Under the pieces are notes generated by a model. The model was not told where the DNA came from and did no database searches. It saw only the letters and a list, made by a program, of their open reading frames with translations. Below, piece by piece: positions 1 to 9,899 of a DNA stretch of 26,220 nt. The stretch comes from Amphimedon queenslandica. Lineage: Eukaryota; Porifera; Demospongiae; Haplosclerida; Niphatidae. Each line of letters begins with the position of its first letter. Within the stretch, counting starts at the first letter, position 1. Where the stretch lies: NCBI RefSeq assembly GCF_000090795.2, contig NW_003546797.1, positions 2,100-28,319 of the forward strand, read 5' to 3'. The translations under genes were made by a program, and so were the position numbers.

Positions 1-38
1 TAATAATAATAATAATAATAAATAAATAAATAAATAAA
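1..38. repeat. (TAA)n/(TAAA)n microsatellite
   Basis: An AT-only simple repeat at the left edge, directly downstream of the exon 9 donor of the leucine-rich repeat gene, so it lies in an intron. Confidence 0.8.
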
Positions 39-47
39 TGTCAGTAC

Positions 48-2905
48 TTCTTTTGGCAAGTGTTCCAGTCTGTTCTCATCAAAGTTTAATAAACTGAGAC
101 ACTTCATACCACCAACACTGGACGGGATATACTGGAATGATAATAGTTAGTGACAGTTATACTATTAGTTATTATCTTACATTGATGTGGTTTTGCGATA
201 AGTTGAATTCAGTCAAACTCTGCAACCTATTAATGTAACCACACCCACAAATTAACAATGACTCCACCCATCAATTAATAAACTAACTATTGCCCACAGT
301 ACATATAATACCACTGATATAGGGATACACAGGCACACACACACACATTACAAGTGATAATCAGTACAGTACCATATTAGTACAGTACACTAGTGGTACA
401 ACATACCCTCCTATTGACTCAGGGAGGAACATTAACCTGTTACTGGAGACATTACACACCTTTAAACTCTTTAAATAACCTAACAACAAACAAATAAACA
501 AATAAACAATAATAGCAACAACGACTAACCAAAGGACACAGGTAGTTGGGTGAGAAGGTTATTCTGGAGGTAGAGGTCGGTCAGTGATGATAGGAGACCA
601 ATGGAGTGTGGTAGGTCCATTAGTCTATTGTCTGATACTTCAATGAAGGAACACTTCTTCAACCCACTCATCTCCTCAGGGAGGGATATCAAACTATTCA
701 TATCAATCCACAGCTCCTCTAATGACTGGAGACCACCAACCACAGGAGACTGAGGGAGGAGGAGGAAAGCAATAACAATACATTATATACTAGGAGCTGC
801 TGCTGCTATTGGTGACTTACTATATTCTCAAACTCATTGCAACCAATGTCTAACCGCTCAAGATACTTTAACTGACCTAACGACCTACAGGAGAGAGAGA
901 GAGGGAGAGGAGGAGAGAGAAAGAGGGGGGAGAGAGAGAAGGAGAGAGGAGGGGGAGTGGAGGGTGTTTGTAAGTGGATAGGTGTTCCAGATTCATAATT
1001 GTAAACAATTAATTATAAGAAGTTTTAAAAGGAGATGTGAAGCCCCATACTACCACACAGAATGTCCCAATATCATTCCCATACAGTACAACCTATAATG
1101 TATTAATAATGATATATATGGCCTGATGTACATGTATGTTCAAATACTAACCTAATAATGATCATTATTAGTAAATATTACATACCAACTGCTTATAAGA
1201 GTTCTATTGTACTACTGTACACTCATTGATGCAATCAATAATGATCAATACTATAGTCTATAATGCTACTATTACTGATGTTATTATTATGTCCATTGAC
1301 CATGACTCTGTGTGTGTGTGTGTACGTGACTGTAGTTCACTTACTCTGGTAGTGACATGAGGTGGTTCTCTCTCAGTTCCAGACTGACCAGTTTACTGAG
1401 ACTAGTAACAAGAAGAGGGTGTGGTCAATTACATTCAATAATTATTCATAGCCTATTACATTACTTTGAACACTCAACTAATGTTAATCATACAATGAAC
1501 ACTAAAATTCCAACAAAATCACACCCAATGAATAACTAGTACATTAATAGGCAGTGTCACAGTGGTATATGCAGTGATGGAACTACCAGTAAACCAGGCT
1601 ATAGCTATAAATAGGTTTATTAAATTCCCTCTCTCCTCTTCCAACTGACAGTACATTGTTATGGTCTAGTGATACTTACTGTCCGATGTTGACTGGTAGA
1701 GTGCCCATGTCACATTCATTAGCAAAGAGGAACCTCAACTGAGCCAGGGAGACTATACCATCACACAACCTAATGATAATACATTAATAATGCATTATTT
1801 ATTGATGGTGTTGTTGATGCAGCTAATATCAGTGAATGTGTGTTGATTCTGTTTATACACTAACTAAATTAGAAGTACATATAAATGCATATTTAACACT
1901 ATCATACCCACCACAACACAGTACAGTACAGTACAGTATACAATACAGTACAGTAGAATACAATACAGTACAATACAGTAGACTATACAGTACAGTACAG
2001 TATATAATGATTAGTGTGTGTGTGTGTTCATACAGTTCACCTTCCAATTGGGTTACAGGAGATATTTATTGATACCAGTTCAGTGCAGTTCTGTATAGCA
2101 TTAGGAATGTTTGGTAGGTCTACATATTAAGAGACATTAGGATTAATAATGAGGTATTTATGGAGGTGACAGCCATAAGCATGACAACATTATCACAAAC
2201 AACAAACAAGACAAGACAAGATCAGTTTCAAGATTATACTGACGGTTTCTGCTAATATTGAGTATCTTCAGTTTGGTCAGTTGTCCAATGGTGGGAGGGA
2301 GGAAGAGAATGTTGTTCTCACTGATATCAAGTTCAGTGAGTCCTTCTAGAGTATGGAGACCCTACACAAGGAGAGAGAGAGAGTAATTGATGATTCATTG
2401 ATTACAATACTTGATCTTCTTCTTGTACTGTGGCAGACATTGGGCAAAGTTGAACGTTTAAAAATGATAAAACTACCAGCCAACACTGCCACATATACCA
2501 TACACACACATGGAGTGATTGGAGTAATAACAAATAAATAAATGAAGACACAATAAAGGCCCAGGGGTCACACAATATTAATGTATAATACATGGGCAAC
2601 CACAGAATCATAAACAATTATCATTATTTTATTTATTTTATGCACCAGCAGTGGTTTACACTGCGACCAGTGCTAAGACAACTCAAGAGGGCACAGTTCA
2701 GTGAGCATGCGCAGTAACCCATGCCTCCATCACCCGGGAAAGATGGTCCTACCTTTGGGAAAGCTGAGAGGTAGTTTGTGTTAAGATAGAGTCGCTGGAG
2801 AGAGTGTCTGTGCTGGTATAGATCAGGGGGGACCTCGCGGAGATTTTGATTTGTAAAATTAGCAGATTCTACAGGGACCCGCTTCCTAAACACACCACAG
2901 AGCAT
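48..2905 (-). CDS. LAP-family leucine-rich repeat protein (Scribble/Erbin-like), N-terminal exons; partial at left edge
   Basis: Nine exons splice in frame: 2905-2753, 2361-2240, 1769-1680, 1401-1345, 884-821, 749-530, 479-407, 226-181 and 131-48; the last donor leads out of the window. The start is the Met of MLCGVFRKRVPVES, which aligns with the N-terminus of Scribble (MLKCIPLWRCNRHVES, from memory). The product is about 12 consecutive 23-residue leucine-rich repeats with the LAP hallmarks LELREN, LERLDIGCNEF and LEELWIDMNSL. LAP proteins are cortical scaffolds for basolateral polarity and cell junctions; any C-terminal PDZ domains would lie outside the window. Relative to Scribble/Erbin one repeat is missing between exons 1 and 2, and I found no leucine-rich exon in that 391-nt intron. 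I cannot separate Scribble from Erbin or LANO on this part alone. Confidence 0.86.
1918..2007. repeat. (ACAGT)n pentanucleotide repeat in an intron
   Basis: About 17 imperfect copies of ACAGT with ACAAT and AGAAT variants. It lies in the intron between exons 2 and 3 of the leucine-rich repeat gene. Long open frames here on both strands are translations of the repeat and not genes. Confidence 0.85.
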
Positions 2906-4190
2906 CTTAACCTGGAGTAACAGGAGTAGTAGGGACAGTACTGAGCTCTAGTATTGTAGTGGAGTGAAGGAAGAATGGGATTAGGTTACACTGAAACAAG
3001 AGGACCTGGAATTCAACACCTTGAAAACCACGCCTACTTTAGTGAACGCCCACGCACCAAACAAAAGGAATAGTGAGAAACAGAAACTAATAAAGCAACC
3101 ACAGGAGGAATAATACCAGCATACAGCAGCAGCTGATGTATATCAACAATAGTATAGATACAATACCTCTCTCTGTAGTTCTGTGCTACAGTACAATATA
3201 CACCCACACACTGATGGCCTTCTCATTAGGAGGTGTGGCTAATACCCCCCCTTATTGGGGGTGTGGCTACAGTCTACTGGCTAGGGGTGTGGTTATACCT
3301 TTACTAGCCCCACCTACTTAGTAATTGATTAGTTACCTTTTAATTATTATTATTGTTTTTTTATTATTCAAAATTTTAAACCATTGGCTCATTTTATCAC
3401 TATTCATCCCATTACATGTAATAACAGAGAACATGCAATCAATCCTTACCAGGGTCCAGTCCAGAACAGTCAGACCTACTAGAGGGGGGGTGGTGGAGGG
3501 AGAGAGCAGAATATGTGGATCATATTGTACATGCATAAAATACATTATAAGCATGCGTAATTATACATTATCAACTCTCACTCTACCTCACACTCAACCA
3601 ACTTTAAACTTGATCCCGAGTCCAGTCCAGAACAGTCAGACCTACTAGAGGGGGTGGGGGGGGGTGGGAGAGAGCAGAATATGTGGATTATATTGTACAT
3701 GCATAAAATACATTATAAGCATGCGTAATTATACATTATTAACTCTCACTGTACCTCACACTCAACCAACTTTAAACTTGATCCCTGTAAAAAATAAAAG
3801 AGAAAAATGTTTAAACAATAGAATAAGTAAAGATCAATGGGACAGTGCTTTATTACATGTAATGGGATGAATAGTGATAAAATGAGCCGTTTATTATTAG
3901 CACTGTAATCAAGGTTATTAATAACATGCAATAGATACATTGTTACCATACACTGAAGACTTGGACTGAATTGATGCTGAAGAAGACTGCATGCTGGCTT
4001 GAGTCTATGTAGCAATCTTAAGGAAAGGGAATAGAATACATGTTACAGATAAGGATGTACATGTACATGATAGTGTGTGGATATCATTAACCAATAGAGA
4101 GAACTGCCTTTGATCATTGATACAGCAAATTGCACAGAACTACTTGGCAGTTTGCAAGGTCTATGGTAATAGCTGTACAGGTAATGCACA
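2906..4190. other. Intergenic region without a convincing gene
   Basis: The stretch lies upstream of the leucine-rich repeat gene. It holds several copies of the word GGTGTGGCT (3229-3292), a tandem duplication (3454-3787) and a long inverted repeat (3386-3888). On the minus strand a short segment near 3785-3757 and its duplicate have acceptor-like and donor-like ends, so a spliced transcript cannot be excluded, but no product is recognisable. Confidence 0.5.
3386..3888. repeat. 39-bp perfect inverted repeat flanking a tandem duplication
   Basis: Left arm 3386-3424 and right arm 3850-3888 are exact reverse complements (key word CTCATTTTATCACTATTC). The 425-bp spacer contains a 166-bp direct tandem duplication (unit 1 from 3454, unit 2 from 3620) with few differences apart from G-run length. 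This looks like a foldback or MITE-type element or an inverted duplication. No target-site duplication was recognised. Confidence 0.75.
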
Positions 4191-5215
4191 TCAACCTAAA
4201 ATAATATATAAAAGAGCTAAATGTAAACATCATGAATTAGCAATAAGATAATAGTATAAGAATAACCACATAACATGCAACAGACACTTGATGTACTGTA
4301 GGTAGTTTCATCTGTTAGAATACTGATAATATCCTGAAAATAAACAAGAATACGCATTACATTTTTCATTTATTACCAAAATGACATAACTACCACATAA
4401 AGACTTAATTCAGTATCTCTATCACCTGTAAAATAAATAATAATATAATCATATACTGGACAATACTTAAAATATACTAAATGGATCAGGTACATGAATA
4501 TAACCTGTAAAATAGATAATACTGTATAGCTTGATATTTTTGTGGTTTGCTCCTAGTGGGGCAATTCATGGTTTAATTTTCGTGGTTGACAGTTTACATA
4601 GCCTGTAAATGGATGGCACTTCAATGATTTCATGGGTTTAAATTTCGTGGGCAGCCCATAACCACGAAAATTTCAAGCTATGCAGTAATACAAGAACAAC
4701 ACATATTTACTGTACAATAGATGAGACTTGAAACAATATACTGAGTAATATCCTAAAAATATACAAGAGTACATTAGAATGCATACGTATGTACACGTAC
4801 ATGTATAAAGATTAGGGCAGGACTTTATTACCTACAAACATAGAGTGTACATAATAATAATACAAACATACCAATAATGAATGAAAGGATCATTGAAATA
4901 CTGACTGGTTGTCCTACATAAAACAATAGAGCCAGTATAATATGATATAATACACACACTACCATACAACTTGACTTAGCCTTCAATAGCTTCAGTTCTG
5001 ATGTGCCTATAATGAGATAATAAAGGAATCACTTACCAGACACTGAGGATACTGGAGGTATGGTGGAGGAGTGGTGATAAATGGCGGATACTAAAAAGGA
5101 AGAGGTTAGATAAGTAGATATTTACCAATGGAGATTGTTAGTAAGAGAGAGAGAGAGGAGGCCAGGAACTTAGCAGGAAGAGATACAGAGAGAACTTACT
5201 CCTCAACTTACTCAT
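4191..5215 (-). CDS. Possible small single-pass membrane protein, eight short exons (speculative)
   Basis: The chain is 5215-5200, 5090-5037, 4913-4872, 4752-4711, 4504-4478, 4425-4394, 4333-4297 and 4195-4191 (stop). It keeps an open frame of about 81 residues from MSKLR, with six of seven junctions in phase 1. The acceptors are good (for example TTTTACAG). A hydrophobic stretch (VSISMILSFIIG plus YYSVYCF) could cross a membrane. It is followed by tyrosine motifs (YIHV, YVDI) and a final TTYS. I do not recognise the family. The starting exon is uncertain, there is no clear signal peptide, and exons this short can arise by chance in AT-rich DNA. Confidence 0.25.
4520..4687. mobile_element. 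TA-flanked MITE, copy 1 (TIR TACTGTATAGC)
   Basis: About 168 bp with inverted ends TACTGTATAGCTTGA and its complement ending GCTATGCAGTA. The interior carries the GTGG...CCACGAAAAT words shared with the copies at 6937, 12759 and 25204. It lies between candidate exons of the doubtful gene at 4191-5215. Confidence 0.7.
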
Positions 5216-5490
5216 CTTCTTTTCAAATTATGAAGATGGCGGGAATAGTAACCTTGCCTGCCTGGGCCTGCCACGTGCAGTACTGGGCATGCCTCGCGAA
5301 GTATCACGTGATTAAAATTGATTTTACGGACATGTACATTCGTATACAAAAACCACATGCCTACACGTGGACCTGAAGCTTAATTATTGGTAAAGATTAA
5401 AGCAAACAGCTGAACCAGCAATAAATAACAAAAGGGAACTACACAAAATATACAATAATACAATGGTAAGCAGCTGTAGGAGTTCAGTAG

Positions 5491-6395
5491 TTAGTGAATA
5501 GCAGCAGGGACAGCCCAGTCACAGTTGGACTCAACCCCAAGATTATCAACTCCTCTTATCAACCTAAACCAGCCAGCTTCACCCCAATAGGTACCCCCTA
5601 CAGTAACAGAGAGAGAAAGAAAGATAATGTATGATTATAGAGCTCTAACTGTTATCAATTATAAATCAAAATAAATGTGATTTTAGCACCATGTCATCAT
5701 TTGTTAATCAGAAAAACAGCAAAAGTTTTGTACTCAACAGTATATACATATAGCGGTAGGTGTATTATTATGATAATGTACATACACGAGTTGCGTCCAA
5801 TCCAGTATTTAACTCCTCCACTAGTAACTCCCCAACCAGCAATGGATATCTCATGATCCAGTGACTATACAATATATAGACAGGCAATAGGTAATACATT
5901 AAGTACATTATCAATTGTACTTTAGCTCCAGTAGTGTCATTGAAGACTCCTCCAGTGTATTGTTCAAAGGCTGAAGTCACTGCTATAGTACAGGCAATGG
6001 GGCCTCGTGCAAAGATCTCACTCAACATCTTATCCTCTCCTGATACTCTACCATGTTCTGTGACCTGATACTATAGGAGCAATTGATACAGTAACACGAT
6101 TAGGTAAATGGCTAGTTAAAATTTGTGGCTGAGCATGCACAAAATGGTACAAAATTCCCCTTATTCCTCCTCCTAATACTACCTGTTGCTGCATTAGTAC
6201 TTACTTTGGTGTATTTCTGTACAGCGAAACACTTCCCTGATGGGTCACAGTTACGACAAACATTCTCTGGCTCACAAGACTGGGTCTTTGCCAGGTAGTT
6301 GGTACATGTCTCATCCGGTACACCATTTTCATAAATATAAGAATAAGCAGCTGTAGGATCTCCTCCGTCACAACCATGAGAATTATTAGCCTGTA

Positions 6396-6429
<34 letters not shown>

Positions 6430-9400
6430 TCTTTTTTAGTGTTATTCCATTGCTGTTTTTTGTGAGTTGTTAATCTTTCTGTTTTGTTCCCTTCCCTTTT
6501 TTTTGTTGCCTTTGTTTTTAATAACAATAACAATAATGATAATAATAATAATAATAATAACAATAATAATAATATTAACAATAACAATACTAATCTGTAG
6601 TATTCTCTTACAGTGACACAGTCGACCAGTACTTGAGGTGAGAGGTTAATGACAGGGTAAGCTCCTTTCCTCATCAGTTTGATCCTGTCACTCAGAGCTG
6701 AGGTGGTACCCATGGCCCAGCAGGAACCGCAATCTAATGGAGGGAGGGGCTAGTTACCATAGCAACAATAGAGGTTGCATAGGTGCTGCTTTTGAAAATT
6801 AATAAAAATAAATTTTATAGCAGAAATAGCTATTTTTTGCAAATTTTTAATGTTATCGTACAGATTTAGTTAATGTTTTAATTTCATAGTTTTGATTGCT
6901 AATCAGAAAAAACAGTGAAAGTTTTGATAATACATATACCGTACAGCTGGTTAATTTTGCGGAGAAAAATTTTGCGAATCCTTAAAAATAACCTGGTTTG
7001 CGGATTAAATATTTGCGGTTTTGACAGTTATTGTAGCATTATCTACTGTGGTCATGCATGAATTTCATTATTTTGCGGATTTAAATTTTGCGCTTTAAAT
7101 GGAATTGCAAACTCGCAAAATTTAATTCCCCGCAAATATTTCCTGCTGTACGGTATATTCGTACACAGTTTGTATTGACCAATCAGATTGCTTACATTGA
7201 GGAATGTGCTGGTTTCTGTTAACAGTTGAATAATCATTCCCATTAATGTTCCTAATATCATAAGCAGCTGGAATATCCTCCAGTTTAATGTAAGTATGGG
7301 GCTCAGGAGTATGGACATGAGTCTTAACCTGTTGACGAACAAATAAATAAATAAATAATTTAATAAATGACTTACTGAATCACTTTTCTTCACACAAGAA
7401 CATTTATATTCTTGTTGTTGTTGTTGTTGTTGTTTATGGACTTGATGTTGTTTGTTTGGTTCCTTCAGTAGAGGGACTCCCCAGTCGCACTCTGTCTCTA
7501 TTGCCAGGTTGTCTTTGTGCATCATTATACGGAAGAACCCATTCTCCCCCCAGTAGGTGCCCCAGGAGTTACGGACTATCCAATACTCAACTCCATTTTC
7601 AACACCCCAACCTACCACCTGGAGAAGGAACGGAATATAAGTACATGTTCATGCATCAGAAAATGTAATACAAAATAGACAATTCTAAATTGTAACAATT
7701 TCAACGTAACATTATTATCAAAAAAATAACATCATTATTGCTATACTTACTGATACTTCATGGTTTATCATTGGTAGCAGCTTCCTTTCAGAGAATATCC
7801 CTCCAGTATATTGCTCCAGTTTCTCAGTAGCATCAATGCCACACCCAATAGGACCACGGGCATATATCTCAGCTTTCATCTTATCAGGACCTCTCACACT
7901 ACCATAGTCACCTACCCAGTACTTGGTATAGTCCTGTATAGCTACACACTTCAAGTGAAACAGAAACATTAAATAATAATTTGAATAATGTTATTACTGG
8001 CTCACTCCATTCTTGGGGCTGCAGTTTTCACATATCTCTATTGGAGTACACTCTCCGTTCCTTGCCTCATAGTTCTGACAGGTCTCATCAGGTAGACCGT
8101 GTCTGTGTATGTACTCGTACACACCACCGGGGTTACCACCTGAGGGGAGAGAGAGAGGGGGAGAGGGGGGGAGGGAGAGAGAGGGGAGGGGAGAGAGAGG
8201 GAGGGAGGAGGAGAGAGAGAGGGGAGGGAGGAGAGGGAGGGAGGGAGAGAGGGAGGGAGGGACGGATGGAGAGGGTAAATAGTATAGTAGCCTTCATCTA
8301 GTACTTTCAGTTTGGCTTATCCTCCAGTGACATACAATGAAATACAAACAAAAGAATTTGATAAATAACAACGTAGCCTCAGAATCATAGGCGGCGGAAC
8401 AAAATTTATTTTGGGGGGGCTGAACATCAATTAAGTTATTAAAATGGGTGTGGTTTTATACAAAATGGCTGCTAATTTTACAAAAAATGGTGCTAATCTT
8501 CTATTGTTGGATTTAGAGTAGTTTTCTTGTCTTTTTCTTTAAATAAAATGAAGAGATGATGACTGCAGGTCTAATTTTACTGATAAAAGTCAGTTTTATT
8601 TTCTTTGTTAGTCAGTTGCAGAGAATTTCTGGGGGGGGGCTCAGCCCCTCCTGTTTCAAGACTGGGGGGGCTTTAGCCCCCTCTGCCCCCCCTGTTCCGG
8701 CGCCTATGCTCAGAATAAGGAGATACACGTTTCTAACAAGGACATAGTTTACATTAACATTGCCTTAACTGATTATGCAAAAGTATGCTTCCAATTAAAA
8801 TTAAAATACAATAGAATTACTACTAACAGGTAGTATGGCAGGTCCTTTTAAGAGTTGTGTTGTCCAGAATACAGTAAGTGTGTACACTATATTTACTATT
8901 ACATTACTCTACCTTGACATGAACCTCCTCCCCTGCAGTTGATGATAACTTGAGTTGCTAGTTGAACCATTGGATAGGTATTGTTCCTCATTATTGAGAT
9001 CCTGTCACTGAGAGCTGACGTAGTACCCATAGCCCAGCAAGAACCACAATCTAATGGAGGGAGAGAGAAAGAGGGGGGGAAGGAGAGAAAGAGAGGGAGG
9101 GAAAGAGAGAGAGGGAGGGAGAGAAAGAGAGGGAGGGAGAGAAAGAGAGAGGTATCTCGTTCACACTATTGTTAACACCTTGAGCTAATGAGCTCCACCC
9201 AATGATACAATTCAATAAAATATTCGTTTAGTTTATTTTAAGTGTGTCTAAGTAGAAGAAGGTCTGTTGCACTTAATAACAACAACAATAATGATTATAT
9301 TATTCAAAGATACTACTAATGGATCTAATGGTCATTGTATCAAACTTGCATTGAGGAATGTGTTGGTTCCTTGGTGGAGTGAGGTAGTTCTGCCCGTCCT

Positions 9401-9646
9401 TGTCCTCCCAGCTGAACTGAGACGGGAGATCAGCAAGATTAAGGTAAGTGTGTGGCAGTGGATCAGTTATCCTTTCCCCATGCTCGAATGTAGCTGTGCA
9501 GGGGAACAAAGAAAACAGAAAATTAATTGTTATAAAGTAGGTGCTTCATTGGTTTACACACTTTTCTCAGTCCTGCAGGGACTACTAGCAGCTGCTGCCT
9601 GGAGGAGAGAGAAAGAGAGAAGAGCTAGAGCTAACAATGACCTCAT
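5491..9646 (-). CDS. Tandem two-domain cathepsin Z (cathepsin X) cysteine protease
   Basis: A papain-family (C1A) carboxypeptidase fold encoded twice in one 570-residue chain. Twelve exons: 9646-9562, 9493-9350, 9050-8913, 8139-8006, 7948-7751, 7618-7376, 7328-7196, 6733-6612, 6390-6205, 6064-5921, 5864-5786 and 5597-5491. Residues 1-20 look like a signal peptide ([20 protein letters not shown]). Domain 1 carries the cathepsin-X HIP mini-loop plus catalytic Cys81 (HIPQYCGSCW), His230 (NHEVS) and Asn250 (RNSWG). Domain 2 carries Cys363, His513 and Asn534 in the same motifs. Exon 6 does not stop after domain 1; it runs through KEPNK, seven Gln (296-302) and KCSCVKK, then splices in phase 0 into the domain 2 prosegment (PHTYIKL). 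The expected site of action is the lysosome or secretion. The exon 2 donor is GC. Most uncertain is whether the two halves are always one transcript; splice phase and absence of a stop support fusion. Confidence 0.88.
6393..6428. repeat. (AAT)n microsatellite in a cathepsin intron
   Basis: Triplet repeat directly upstream (gene sense) of the exon 9 acceptor of the cathepsin gene. A related tract lies at 6536-6576 in the same intron. Together they cause leucine- or isoleucine-rich spurious open frames. Confidence 0.8.
6937..7155. mobile_element. TA-flanked MITE, copy 2, in a cathepsin intron
   Basis: About 219 bp with ends TACCGTACAGCTGG and CCTGCTGTACGGTA as terminal inverted repeats. The interior is rich in TTTTGCGG and CGCAAAAT, making a large imperfect foldback. 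It lies in the intron between exons 7 and 8 of the double cathepsin gene. Confidence 0.8.
8142..8275. repeat. GA/CT-rich tract abutting a cathepsin 3' splice site
   Basis: Almost pure purine on the + strand, hence about 130 nt of pyrimidine in the gene's sense, ending CTCAG exactly at the exon 4 acceptor (8140). It is a greatly extended polypyrimidine tract. Confidence 0.85.
8386..8708. mobile_element. hAT-type MITE with 8-bp target-site duplication
   Basis: A 323-bp element bounded by 16-bp terminal inverted repeats CATAGGCGGCGGAACA (8386-8401) and TGTTCCGGCGCCTATG (8693-8708), 15 of 16 matching. It is flanked on both sides by the identical octamer CTCAGAAT (8378-8385 and 8709-8716). An 8-bp duplication with short inverted repeats is characteristic of the hAT superfamily. 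No transposase frame is present, so it is non-autonomous. It sits in the intron between exons 3 and 4 of the cathepsin gene. Confidence 0.88.
9053..9153. repeat. GA/CT-rich tract abutting a cathepsin 3' splice site
   Basis: Runs of GGGAGAGAAAGAGA on the + strand, pyrimidine-rich in gene sense, immediately upstream of the exon 3 acceptor (CCATTAG at 9051). Confidence 0.85.
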
Positions 9647-9899
9647 CTTGATTTGAAGCAAAAATGTGCTGCAAAGAATGCTGATAATGTATTTTTATAC
9701 ACGTTCATGTATGGACATAGGTGGGGCTCAAAATTAAATTAATTGATTTTCCGTATACTCTTAGTGTAACGGAAAATGTTTTTTTTTCAGTAGGCAAAGT
9801 AATGAGAAAAGTGACTCACTTTTCTCCGTATATTTTTACTAATAATAGAATGAATGGGACGGATCCGGAGCATGGTCAGGTGGGTGGGGCTTAATTAAA
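9647..9899. promoter_or_regulatory. Shared head-to-head promoter region of the cathepsin gene and ZNG1
   Basis: Only 253 bp separate the two divergent start codons, so this interval must hold both 5' UTRs and core promoters unless upstream non-coding exons exist. A 9-bp inverted repeat ATTTTCCGT (9746-9754) / ACGGAAAAT (9769-9777) lies near the middle. CTCCGTATATT at 9825-9835 repeats the CCGTAT word. No classical TATA box can be assigned with confidence. Confidence 0.5.

Noticed and set aside
1836..2072. Open frames on both strands rich in Tyr, Ser, Thr and Val
   Set aside because: They are direct translations of the ACAGT pentanucleotide repeat.
2362..2752. A missing leucine-rich repeat exon in intron 1 of the LAP gene
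   Set aside because: The best candidate segment (near 2400-2470) has no LxxLxLxxN pattern and its in-phase reading contains a stop.
6413..6600. Leucine- and isoleucine-rich open frame suggesting membrane segments
   Set aside because: It is a translation of AAT repeats within a cathepsin intron; splice sites and homology place exons on either side.
7981..8301. Open frame on the + strand full of Arg, Gly and Glu
   Set aside because: It is the complement of a cathepsin exon followed by translation of the GA repeat.
8556..8747. Open frame on the + strand inside the hAT MITE
   Set aside because: It is short, has no transposase similarity and crosses the element's end.
8981..9175. Open frame on the + strand rich in Arg, Lys and Glu
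   Set aside because: It covers the reverse of cathepsin exon 3 and the adjacent GA microsatellite.
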